From Centrapalus pauciflorus (lineage: Eukaryota; Streptophyta; Magnoliopsida; Asterales; Asteraceae): a stretch of 64,000 nucleotides of DNA. Location of the stretch: the NCBI GenBank assembly GCA_020465985.1, contig JAANYP010003258.1:186001-250000 (forward strand), read 5' to 3'. Shown one piece after another: positions 1-10,878 of the stretch. Under the pieces are notes generated by a model that was not told the origin of the DNA, searched no databases, and worked only from the letters and a program-made list of their open reading frames with translations. Made by a program: the position numbers and the translations under genes. Position 1 is the stretch's first letter, and each line of letters opens with the position of its first letter.

Positions 1-448
1 AAAAAAGTGAGTAAAAGCATAATGGTATAAAAAATATTACAAAATAATAAAAAGAACTGAGTAAATAAATGTTTCATAATTAAAATATAAATATCCAAAT
101 TGTAAGTGCAATTGCTATACTACTTAAGCCCTTTGGTTTACTAATGATTTACACCCGGTGAATCTTATCCCATTAAATAATCGTTATTAGTAAATTAATG
201 AATATGAGAAGGAGTATATATGATGAGTAAAATTAAAGGACGGAGATTTATGCATAACAATACCAAATGCAAATTATTTAAAAAAAACTTACAAAAGCTA
301 ATTAAAAAAATATAACACGGAACAATTCAAAAGGTTACTATTTATATAATTGATGGTGGCAGTTGTCGATAACATATAAAAAATAATAACTTATTATTAG
401 ATATTAATAACTATGCTAAAATCAACGTTAAGAAATGGTTAGTTATGT

Positions 449-672
449 TAACCATCAGGCTTGCCCTGGTGGCCATCAAGTTTTCATTAGGGGCTTGGGG
501 AGGGTTGTTACCCGGGTTCGATCCTCATTAGAAGCAGATTTTGGGGTTTTTCCGGTGAACTAATCTAACTATGGAGATTTTTAATCTAACTATGAGATTG
601 TGGGCGGGATCGAACCGGGATCTGTCGGCACTTGGGTTTAGGCGATAACCACCACACCAGCCGTTCAAAAAA
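449..672 (+). mobile_element. SINE-like insertion made of two inverted tRNA-like halves
   Basis: The segment is bounded by a perfect 16-bp direct repeat, aaatggttagttatgt, at 433-448 and 673-688, and ends in a short A run, as expected for retroposition on the plus strand. A B-box-like GGTTCGATCC lies at 515-524. A second B box (GGTTCGATCC on the minus strand, about 608-620) belongs to a tRNA-like half in the opposite orientation that ends near 664. The two halves share a middle part containing the word ctaactatg in both arms. Plant SINEs normally carry one 5' tRNA-like head; the inverted second half is inferred from the two opposing B boxes. No cloverleaf of a working tRNA is visible. Confidence 0.55.
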
Positions 673-688
673 AAATGGTTAGTTATGT

Positions 689-1239
689 CAATTATAAAAT
701 AGATTAAATTAATGATGGTGCTTGGTACGACCAATATAAATACATAATCACGAATATGTTTTTATGTTTTGAATAGCAATATTAGATGTTTAAGAAAAAG
801 GAAAAATGAAAATAAAAAAATTGATGTTGACCATTCAAACACTAATGGTTACTCATTTGGTACTTATGCATGCCCCTACTTGCATGCAATTGGGAGGCGA
901 ATCATATAAAATTTAGGAATTCGAATCATGAGCGTGGGAGGATTGAAAAGTTGAGATCAATATGTTTTTTACTAAATTATTAAAATAAAATAATTCTACA
1001 TAGACATAATATGTTTTAAATGTCACATTACATAGATGAATATGAGTTTCAGACCCGACTTAGAGGTTGTTAAAATCATCTGCGCATGACCCCTATTTGT
1101 ACAAGGCCCCATATTCATATGAATTGTTACTGAACATTCATAGTTCAACTTCATCACGACTATGCTATGATTGTTCATAATTTGGAAATGTTTTGCCTGA
1201 GATATGAGACTGTATGTGCGTGTGTGTGTGTGTGTGAGG

Positions 1240-1285
<46 letters not shown>

Positions 1286-1437
1286 CCAATGATAAAGTTG
1301 ATGGAATAGTAGGAGAGCAATAGAGATAGCTCAGGTAAATAGAGTTTGACTTTTTCTTTTTCTTCATTTTCCTGATTTTATTGATTTTCTTTGTTTTATT
1401 CTATTTTACTTATTTTAGCGTATTAATGATGCTAATG

Positions 1438-1440
<3 letters not shown>
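689..1440. other. Intergenic stretch, no gene seen
   Basis: AT-rich sequence without a convincing ORF. The only notable part is a (GT)n-(GA)n microsatellite at about 1215-1283. Confidence 0.5.
1215..1283. repeat. Compound (GT)n(GA)n microsatellite
   Basis: Alternating GT units pass through a short GGGA interruption into about 20 GA units. It yields a spurious serine/leucine-rich ORF on the minus strand. Confidence 0.9.

Positions 1441-1527
<87 letters not shown>
1441..1527. repeat. (AT)n microsatellite, left flank of element A1
   Basis: An uninterrupted run of about 43 AT units that stops exactly at the G-rich terminus of the neighbouring element. Confidence 0.95.
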
Positions 1528-1985
<458 letters not shown>

Positions 1986-2200
1986 CATGTTTTTGGGGGC
2001 ACACTATTTGGTTGAACATGAAATCAGTAGAATGATCATTTGGATATCTTTCATGTGTTTTAAACATAATGTTTTAAAAGCAAAGAATCAACTTTATTAC
2101 AATTTTTAATAGGTCAATGCCAAAAATACTACTTTTACACTTAGAAAATGCATTTAGTTATTTGTACTAATTGCAGGTTTCGAATATATATATATATATA

Positions 2201-2511
2201 GTTGGGTTTAATGAAAAACCAACATGCATCGGAAAACCTCCCAGCACCACCACAAATGCATCACAATTCATGCGTGATGCATCAAATTCTTTGCGTGATG
2301 TATCAAATTCTCGCGTGATGCATTGACTTTCTGCGTGATGCATCACCTGATCCAATGTGATCAGGTGATGCATCACGCAGGATTTTGATGCGGGATTTTG
2401 ATGAATCATGCGGGGAATATGATGCATCATGCGGGAATTGTGATGCATTTGTGGTGGTGCATGGAGGTTTTCCAAGATTTTCCGATGCATGTTGGTTTTC
2501 CATTGAATCCC
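2201..2511. mobile_element. Family A element, copy A2, near-complete foldback
   Basis: Flanked by (TA)n on the left (about 2184-2200) and TATATG(TG)n on the right. The left arm (ccaacatgcatcgg, then caccaccacaaatgcatcac) is matched by its reverse complement on the right, so most of the 311 bp can fold into one hairpin. The centre is a perfect palindrome with 20-bp arms (2333-2352 and 2359-2378) around a 6-base spacer. TGATGCATCA units occur on both arms. Non-coding. Confidence 0.65.
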
Positions 2512-2555
2512 TATATGTGTGTGTGTGTGTGTGGGCGCGCACACACACATGTATG
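2512..2555. repeat. Alternating purine-pyrimidine tract (GT)n-GCGCGC-(AC)n-(TATG)n
   Basis: A GT run, then a GGGCGCGC core, then CACACACA and a GTAT repeat. The tract borders the right end of family A copy A2 and is a degenerate continuation of its microsatellite flank. Confidence 0.85.
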
Positions 2556-2872
2556 TATGTATGTATAAATTTTATTTTTTAAAGCCCTATCTATTAATCA
2601 ACAATAGGGCCACCAAAATTTACAAGACAGCCATGATGAGTTTATCCTAATGTTAACGGATAATAATTAATATTATAAGGAAACATGCCCAAGCATTAAA
2701 TTAGTATTATCTTATTTGTCAAACTAGTATATGAATAATGAATTTCAAGGAAAGAATCATTGTAAACAAAGAGAATTATAACGGATTAGCATCCATACCT
2801 TCATTTTATCGTATCACATTGGTTTGTAGGTTATAAAAACCTCTATCGTTGAATGCTTCCGAAGCAATTAAA
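2556..2872. other. Intergenic stretch, nothing recognised
   Basis: AT-rich, with no ORF above background and no repeat ends that I could recognise. Confidence 0.5.
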
Positions 2873-3148
2873 TCTATCGATACTATTAAAAGAGTAACTA
2901 AATATCACATGGCATACTCTCATTTAGTTTGCCACATGTCACCCTCTCCTTTTGCCACGTCATTTACTGATTTTATTTTTAAATTTTAAAGCAAATCAAA
3001 TCTATCTAAATTTTATATGAATTAATTTAATAATAACTAACTAACTAAAATTAAGCAAACTTTATTATTCATATAATTATTATATTATACATATTTATGA
3101 ATATCTATTTTTAAAATTAACTCATGTAATACATTGGTATTAACCTAG
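2873..3148 (+). mobile_element. Short Helitron-like element (non-autonomous)
   Basis: The left end is TC preceded by A (A|TCTATCGATACTATTAA). The right end is a hairpin-like catgtaatacattgg followed a few bases later by CTAG and a T, matching the A|TC...CTAG|T convention of plant Helitrons. No target duplication is expected or seen. The right end closely resembles those at 31203, 41014 and 47551 in this window. There is no Rep/helicase coding, so it would depend on an autonomous source. Confidence 0.55.
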
Positions 3149-3211
3149 TTTTAATAATAAATTTGAATGTATCGTCAATTGAAATTGAAATTTCTTTTTT
3201 TCCCTTCCACT

Positions 3212-4296
3212 TAGGCATGGCAATGGGGCGGGTTCGGGGTGGGGACCCCAATCCCCGTCCCCGTCCCCGACTTACTATCCCCGTTCCCATCCCCGTCCCC
3301 ATCCCCGGCGGGGATTAAATTTCCCATCCCATCCCCGCCCCCGTCGGGGTTCGGGGATCCCGTCGGGTTTCGGGGATCTTCACCTTTTGACATTTGTTTA
3401 AAAAAGCTAAATAAATTGACATAAAATAGTGAAATAAGCAATAAAGTAACATATTGAACTTGTCAAATTTAACACAATTTTAACTTTAAATCTAGTATTT
3501 TGCCAAGTAAGAACAAATTTAACATAAATTTAACTTCAAATCTAGCATTTTGCTTTTCTATTTTAACTTGTCAAATTTAAAGAACAAAATGTGGTTTGGT
3601 CACAAGTCAAATTTAACACAAATCAAATAAACTTTCATAAAAAACGAGCAGATGAGACTTGAGAGTTGAGAGACAACATTTATGCTAAGTTTTGCAAGAT
3701 TTAAACAAACCACACAAATCAAATTTATTTTCAAACTAAGACTCCAAGACTCCAAGAGATACAAAGAAATATTGAACCAGAAGCAACCGTGCTGCTGCAG
3801 ATGGGCGGTGCTACTGCTGTGCGCCGACCACACGATGGTGTTGCCGTGTGATGAGCTGCTGCCGCCGTGGGATTGTGGGACGTCAACGTGGGCGATGGTG
3901 CTGCTGTGCGTGGGACGTCAACGTGGACTTGGAGCTGCGCAGGAGATGGAGATCTGAGAAAGTGAGCAGACCAATTGAGGAAATGAGATGGCTTCTAGGG
4001 TTAGGACTTAGGAATGAGAAAGTAGGAAGAAAAAAAAATGGATATGGGCTTGTCCGCTTTTTGTTGGTCTGGTTGTGTGGGTTGGTAAGAAAAAAAAGTA
4101 AAAATCCCTTGAATTTAATTATTTTATCTGGTTACGGGGATTCCCCGCCCCGCCCCGTCCCCGCCCCATACCCGACTTTCTTAAATCGGGGATTCCCCGA
4201 ACCCGCCCCCATCCCCGGTCAACTCGGGTTTTCCCCGGTCAAATCGGGGTCGGATGTCGGATTCCCCATCGGGTTCGGATTTTTTTGCCATGCCTG
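3212..4296. mobile_element. hAT-type non-autonomous element with GC-rich ends
   Basis: A perfect 8-bp target duplication, CTTCCACT, lies at 3204-3211 and 4297-4304. Terminal inverted repeats are AGGCATGGCAA on the left and TTGCCATGCCT on the right. Just inside both ends are about 150 bp of CCCCGTCCCCGCCC-type repeats with the opposite strand bias. An 8-bp duplication with short inverted ends is the hAT signature. The middle (about 3600-4100) is more even in composition and gives ORFs of up to 200 residues, none resembling a hAT transposase, so the element is taken as non-autonomous. Confidence 0.75.
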
Positions 4297-4481
4297 CTTC
4301 CACTTGTCTTCAATTGGAGACAACACTTATATGCATATGGGCCAAAACCCACTACGCCCAAATTGTGAGCTTCCATTAAGCCCAAGTATCAAGCATGAGA
4401 AGTTGAGAACCCATGCGGCCATGCCCAAAACCAAGAATGAATTTAAGTAAACGAGACAACATATTTTGCATCTCCGATTCA

Positions 4482-4803
4482 ACATAAAGTACAAAAATTG
4501 ACAATAAAAGTAATGTGAAATTTTTTTAAGTCATTAAAGGTAACATAAATTTAATTTTTTCAGAAAAATGGTATTGAATATTGATAACTAATTAAGAAGG
4601 TAAAATTTTAATTATATGTTCCATTTATTGGTAAAAAATAACATTTGATTATATTTTTTGACCTAAAAATTGAATTTAATGTTCTTTTTCAATCAACTTA
4701 AAATTTGTTGTCATCATTTTCGACATAAAAAACTTTACAATGCATTTATTGTCAAATTTCGTATTTACAATACCTTTTTTTAGTAATTTTCCCTTATATT
4801 TAT
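4482..4803. mobile_element. Degraded MULE-like MITE
   Basis: The left part (acaaaaattgacaataaaag) and the right part (ggaaaattac on the minus strand, then ttgacaataaa) are inverted repeats of each other. They match the better preserved element at 56928-57254. The left terminus seems truncated and no target duplication is seen. Confidence 0.45.
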
Positions 4804-4990
4804 AACACATTCTTAGTAGAATATTAGCCTGATTAAAGTAAGAAGAATTCACTACAGATCCAAAACACAAAAAATTGGCCTATTGATCTGTTGAAGCTCT
4901 CTTTAAGCCTGCAAAAATGTTGTTGGTCTTGGGCTTTTAAGGCTTCGTGCTCTCGTGTTGTTGTTGGTCGATGTAGCAAGTGGAGTCTAA

Positions 4991-5397
4991 GGTCTTGTTT
5001 GTTTTTTTATTAAGAGGCTCTTAAAAGTTAAAAAGGGTCCGAAGTCTAAACTTCAAATTTAGAATAAATTTAGATTGCTTGTTTAGTTTTAGAGTTAAGA
5101 GTTTGTAACCTTTGAATTTCTCTCTTAATTTTAAGAGGGAGTCTTAGGTCTGAAAGCAAATAACGAGGTCCTTTTGATTATTATAATTTCATTTATCTTT
5201 TTTATATATTTTAATTAATTATAATATATAATTAATTAGATATAATATTTTAAAGTAATATTTTTTAGGTGTTTCATATTATGAAACAAACAATCTTAAG
5301 ATCACATTTTAATTTCAGATTTCAGATCTTAAAACCACCTTTTAATTCATATGTGGTTTTCAGAGACATTTAACCTCTTAAAATACAAATAATGGGC
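4991..5397. mobile_element. Possible Tourist-like MITE
   Basis: Both ends carry TTTGTTTT/TTTGTATTTT followed by TTAAGAGG in inverted orientation. The flanking trinucleotides are TAA on the left and TTA on the right, so the duplication is imperfect and the call tentative. Non-coding. Confidence 0.35.
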
Positions 5398-5400
5398 TTA

Positions 5401-6200
5401 TGTGTCCTTACTTTGCAATGAATCTTATACTCCTGGGAGTTGGTGGGATTACCATAATAGGAATTAGTAATTACCAAATAAAATATCTAGCCATTAAGGT
5501 CAATAAAGTGTTTTTTTTTTTCAGTCAACTTATCCACACGGAAAAAAAAAGTTGTCTAAAAAGACACCCCAACTTACCAAAAAGACACCTCTATACCTAG
5601 AGAAAGATGAAAGATGAAGTCATATCAATCAATAAACACTCACCAACTAACTTCTATTAATCAATGCCTATAGAATAAAGAGAGCAAGAGTGATGATTAC
5701 ATCTTATTAGGGTGTCTCTTTAGCATCACCCAAAAAATGACATTTGAAGGTTAAATTTACAAAGTATCATTAAATTCGTAATTAATGGAGGGCCCAACCT
5801 CTTTCTATTCCATATCTTTCAATCTTGATAAACAATTAAATTTATACTAAATTCAACTACTTATTCATTTCAATTGAAAATTGAGGCTTTCAGAATAAGA
5901 TAAAAAGACTGTAAACATCATGCAATTTCATTTTATCAAGTGTATACCAATCATCTCATAATAGTTTATAAAACATGCAATTCGGATATATAAAAATTGG
6001 TATATCGGTATTAATCACTTAAATGTGTGTTTTTTTATTTTATATTCATAAAATATACAATTTTAAAACTGTAATTATTTAATAAAAATAGGAAGTATTA
6101 TCTACAAATTGAGTCTTGATCCAAAGTGTGTTATATTTACTTGTCATTACCCTAGAAAATAGCTCAATTTGAGATTAAATTTTTAATTTCAATAATTGAA
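5401..6200. other. Intergenic stretch left of the gypsy element
   Basis: AT-rich, without a supported gene. Two copies of an inverted word (aaaaagacacc near 5570, ggtgtctcttt near 5710) hint at another small MITE, but I could not define its ends. Confidence 0.4.
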
Positions 6201-6205
6201 TTCTA

Positions 6206-8006
6206 TGTAACATCCCGGATTTGAGCCTGGTACGTGGATTTAATTTATTGGCTCATTTATTTTAATATTATTGCGTTGGTCCAATTAAATTCCGTTTGGT
6301 GGATTTAACGTGTCAAAATTGAGTGATACGTGTCTCCGAGCTAACAATTAGCGGATTAATTATCTCCTTGAGATCGTGGATTTAATTGGGTTCTAATGAT
6401 ATAAATTGTGAAAAAGTGATATCGGGTCCGGGTTAATGGGTTCGGGACCGGATTAAAGATGGCGACGTGTATAGAAGCTGCTTCCTTTCATTCTTATCTT
6501 CATTTCAAAAGAAAACCTAAGTGTGAAAGTGTGTGTTTGTGTAAATTCCAGTTGAAGAAATCTGCTCCCATCCTAGAATTAATTGTGAGATTGTGGAATT
6601 CATCATCACCTTCACCCCTCTTTTTGTGTTCTTGAGACATTCAAGGTAAGAAGCTTCAAATTGGGAGTCTAATATTATATCATATGCTATGAGAATTATG
6701 TGAAGTAATTTCCTTGTGATATGAGGCTGTTGTATAGTAATTTTGTGTGTTTTTCGGCTGGAAATCGGGTATAGAAAGGAGTATTACTCCTGGTTCAGCT
6801 ATGGAGTTCGAAGGGCAAGATCCTGCTGTCTGGCAAAAGCGCGGCGCGCAAATGGGAAAAGCGCGGCGCGTAAATCAGTCTGCTAGAGAATCTTGGTTTA
6901 GTTTTATAAAAGAGTTGTGGGTCGTTAATTGGTCGGATTCCTTCGGGATATTATTGAATTGAATTATTTGGGATTTTGGGTCTCGATAGGAGTTCCGAAA
7001 AAGGGTTTCGGGGATCGATTGTCCGTTCGGGAATATGTTTCGGGATTAGTTTAATTGTGATAATTGTGTTGGATTGAGTTATGTTTGATTGAATTGTGTG
7101 GCTATCGAGTTTGTGATAACATGTGAGACCCGTGATGTGTTCAGGTGCTAGCCGATCACGTGCCGAGCCGCATTGAGAGTTCGGGTTTCGATTGCTTTCG
7201 GGTATCGGTGAGTACTCGAGTTCTTTTACAAATCGCGCGTAGTCTTTTATGAGTCGTGTATATGTGTTGTGATATATTGTGTATGAGACCGAGCTTAGTG
7301 CGCAGGTATGATCCGTTCTACCCTATACGTGCTATATGTGTTTGAATTGCAGGTGTCCGCGATATGTGATCGCGCAGGCTGACTGTCCCTAACCAGTCAC
7401 GAGTTATGAGGCTGTATATATACGGCAGTGATATTGCCAGGTCGCTCCTGTGCCTATTGAGTAGCTAACCGCTGCTGTGTGCGGCCTGTTAGCTGGGGAA
7501 CGTGGTCCCCTTTTGAGCAGAGATACGTGTTATGCATCGAGTTGCATATATGTGACGAGATATGTGTGTTGTGTATGTTTTATGTGCTTACCTGCAGAGT
7601 CTAACCCTCGCGTACTCACGAGCTGTCCAGCTTATGTTTTCGAGTCTTCTGTGTGTCAGGCAGTCATACTGTGGGATCGCAGTCACAACCGCAACAGCCG
7701 AAGTAGGGATCGGAGCAGTTTAGAGTCGTGTATGCTGACTGTATTTTGATACCGAACTTTAGAGCTGTTATCCGTATTTTGTGCTTGATCAGTACTATGT
7801 TAGCTTCCAGTAATCCGTGTTTATCAGATGATTCAGTGTGTATGTGTTGTATCAGAATATGACATGATGTATGACTCCTGTGTTAAAGTTTTAAATTATC
7901 AGTGTTTTCCGCTAATCCTGTGACATGTGCATTATGAGATGATTGCGTTATTGCCACCTGTGTATTGTATTGACGTGGCATTTGTGTGAGAATTGTGGGT
8001 GTTACA
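6206..8006 (+). repeat. 5' LTR of the Ty3/gypsy element
   Basis: Begins TGTAACATCC and ends GTGGGTGTTACA, directly followed by the primer-binding site. A TATATATA at 7415-7422 is a possible promoter TATA box. A 10-base word GCGCGGCGCG is repeated at about 6839-6871. Short ORFs inside (for example 6747-6962) recur in the other LTR and are not treated as genes. Confidence 0.95.
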
Positions 8007-8009
8007 GCT

Positions 8010-8021
8010 TGGTATCAGAGC
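8010..8021 (+). other. Primer-binding site, initiator Met tRNA type
   Basis: TGGTATCAGAGC, complementary to the 3' end of plant initiator methionine tRNA, lies three bases after the 5' LTR. This is the usual primer for minus-strand synthesis in this group. Confidence 0.9.
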
Positions 8022-8187
8022 TTGTGGTTTCAGTATTGAGTATCAGTGGATGCTTGTGCTCTTACCGTGTTCAGATCTGTGGGATTCTTACCTGAGACTG
8101 AGTTTAGCGGAATTAACTGACCTAGCTTATTGTATAACGCTGGGTGATCGATCTGTTATCTTACCTTTGTGATATGTGCAGGTTGTT

Positions 8188-10878
8188 ATGGCAGATCATG
8201 GAGAGGGTTCCGGGCCTGAGAGACCAGCGGGAGACGAGTATGTCCGCCGGTCAGAGATGTTATCAGTATTGACCGAGTTCTACAGAGAGAGGGACAGAGA
8301 GAGAGAGCAGCAGCGACAGAGAGCTGATCTGCCGCCAGTGACTAGTGTTGAGACAGTGGTTGGGGCATCTTCTTCTTCTGCTCCTCGAGGTGGGTCCTTT
8401 AAGGACTTTATGGCAGGAGCCCCACCTCAGTTCCGAGGCGGTGGTGAGCCGGGTGCGGCTATGGCTTGGGAGAGAGAGATAGAGGCGGCATTCCGAGTTG
8501 CCCATGTCGATCCTCGGGATATGGTCGGCTATGCGGCTTATCAGCTGAAAGGAGGGGCTTCACAGTGGTGGAAGTCCATTGAGTCATCCATAACTACTGC
8601 AGCAGCTTATGCTATGACATGGGATCAGTTCCGTGCTATCTTCGAGTTACAGTATATTCCCCGGGATGAGCGCCGGGAGATGGAGCGTCGTTTCTTGCAC
8701 CTCCAGCAGGGTAGCATGTCGGTTCAGCAGTATGTGGATAGATTTAATGAGTATGCCCAGTTTGCACCTCAGCACGTGGATACAGAGGTCCGTAAGGCCG
8801 ATGCCTTTATCGATGGGTTGAGATCTGATATTCGAGAGTTTGTTGGGCTTCACGACACTCCTACGTTTGCGAGAGCCTTAGAGTTGGCTCGTGTCAGAGA
8901 GAGAGAGATCGAGAGACAGAGGGGTCAGCCTCCGACCCAGAGACAGAGGACAGAGACGTTTGAGCAGTCCCGTAGCTACTACCGAGAGCCCCAGGAGTCC
9001 CAGAGAGAGAGACAGCCTGAGCAGCAGCAGGTTCAGGGGCAGGGTTCGGGATTTCGCCGAGACAGAGACAGGGGCGGAGACCGTAGGTCCAGGAGGTCTG
9101 GGCAATATCAGGGATCAGGGGCGGCCAGTCAGAGTCAGGGGCAGACTTCCCGATATAGTGCTCCGAGTCAGAGTCAGAGCAGCGTGGGGCAGGGGTCCCA
9201 ACCATCAGGGAGCCGGGCAGATAGTTCAGCCGGGGAGAGAGACTGTCCGAGGTGTCGCCGTCGCCATTCTGGTCCTTGTACGTCAGAGCAGCCCCGTTGT
9301 TACCGCTGTGGTCAGTATGGCCATACATCTTTTACTTGTACTTCGAGGGATTCCCTGTGCTTCCGCTGTGGGAGGCCAGGTCATATTGTGAGGGATTGTC
9401 CGGATGCACCGCCTGCGGTACAGGGAGCGAGTACCAGCAGTGCCAGAGCTGAGCCGTCATCTTCGAGCCGTCGAGAGTCAGCGCCTAGGGGTCGAGGTAG
9501 AATATTCCAGGCTACGGCAGAGGAGGCCCGCGAGTCCACCGATGTTGTTTCCGGTACGTACATTCTGAACGGGCTTAGTGCTCGTATTTTATTTGATTCT
9601 GGAGCGGATCGCTCGTATGTATCTGTTGTATTCTGTGCCTACTTTTCTGTGCCTGCTACTGTGTTATCTGTGCCGTTAGTTGTTGAGAGGGTAGACGGTA
9701 GTACAGCGCTAGTGAGTCGGGTGTACAGAGATTGTGTCCTAGAGATTGATGCTCACCGGTTTCTGATTAATCTACTGCCGATAGAGATTAGCAGTTTCGA
9801 TGTGATAGTGGGTATGGACTGGATGACAGCCAGGCAGGCCGATATCTTGTGCGCGAAGAAGATGATCCGGATACCCATTTCAGACAGTGAGACAGTGACA
9901 GTATATGGCGAGAGGCGCCGAGGCGAGATCGGTATTGTGTCGATGGCAAGAGCTCAGAGATATGTTGCGAAGGGGTGCGAGACCTTTCTGGCTTATGTTG
10001 TTGACGCCAGATTAGAGAAGAAGACTTTAGCGGATATACCCGTAGTTCGAGAGTTCCCTGAGGTATTCCCAGAGGAGTTGCCTGGGTTACCGCCAGATCG
10101 TCAGGTCGAGTTTCGTATTGACCTTATCCCTGGAGCGGTGCCTATTGCGAAGACGCCTTATAGGCTGGCACCTACCGAGATGAGAGAGATGATGTCGCAG
10201 CTTCAGGAGTTGCTTGATCGTGGATTTATCCGTCCGAGTTCGTCCCCGTGGGGAGCTCCAGTGTTGTTTGTGAAGAAGAAGGACGGTTCCATGCGGATGT
10301 GTATCGACTATCGAGAGTTGAATAAAGTGACGGTGAAAAACCGTTATCCGCTTCCACGCATCGACGATCTGTTTGACCAGTTGCAGGGTTCGAGCTTCTT
10401 TTCAAAGATAGATTTGAGATCGGGTTATCATCAGTTGAGAGTTAGAGATGAGGATGTGCCGAAGACTGCGTTTCGGACGAGATACGGCCATTATGAGTTC
10501 CTAGTCATGCCTTTCGGACTGACTAACGCACCCGCGGCATTCATGGATTTGATGAACAGGGTGTGTAGATCTATGTTGGATCGGTTCGTGATAGTGTTCA
10601 TCGACGACATCCTGATCTATTCGAGGAGTGCCGAGGACCACGAGCAGCACTTGCGAGAGGTTTTATCTGTGCTGCGAGGGGAGCGACTTTATGCGAAGTT
10701 CTCTAAGTGTGAGTTCTGGTTGCGCGAGGTCCAGTTTTTGGGGCATGTTGTGAGCGCCGAGGGTATTTCAGTGGATCCGGCGAAGATAGAGGCCGTGATG
10801 AGTTGGGAGCCGCCGAGGACCGTGCCTGAGATTCGTAGCTTTTTGGGCCTAGCCGGGTATTACCGCCGCTTCATTTAG
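8188..10878 (+). pseudogene. gag-protease-reverse transcriptase part of gypsy polyprotein, ended by in-frame TAG
   Basis: The ATG at 8188 (MADHGEG) is chosen over an upstream in-frame GTG at 8176. Numbering residues from that upstream codon, a retrotransposon gag region occupies roughly residues 65-240, followed by a Gln/Arg/Ser-rich stretch. Two CCHC knuckles follow (CYRCGQYGHTSFTC near 375 and CFRCGRPGHIVRDC near 395), then the aspartic protease motif DSGAD near 474 and the reverse transcriptase with YRELNK near 712 and FIDDILIYS with the catalytic Asp pair at 810-811. The frame stops at TAG 10876-10878, in the conserved segment between reverse transcriptase and RNase H, and the same frame continues beyond it. 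The stop is therefore a nonsense mutation, not a normal end. Confidence 0.9.

Noticed and set aside
515..524. A tRNA gene near the GGTTCGATCC box (also near 614 and 37190)
   Set aside because: No cloverleaf, acceptor stem or correct A-to-B box layout of a real tRNA; the context is SINE.
3848..4450. 200-residue ORF in the hAT element
   Set aside because: It covers the GC-rich terminus and runs past the end of the element; there is no transposase motif.
6747..6962. 71-residue ORF, repeated identically at 13444, and a 90-residue ORF at 7477 repeated at 14174
   Set aside because: Both lie inside the two LTRs of the gypsy element, outside its coding region; the repetition only reflects LTR identity.
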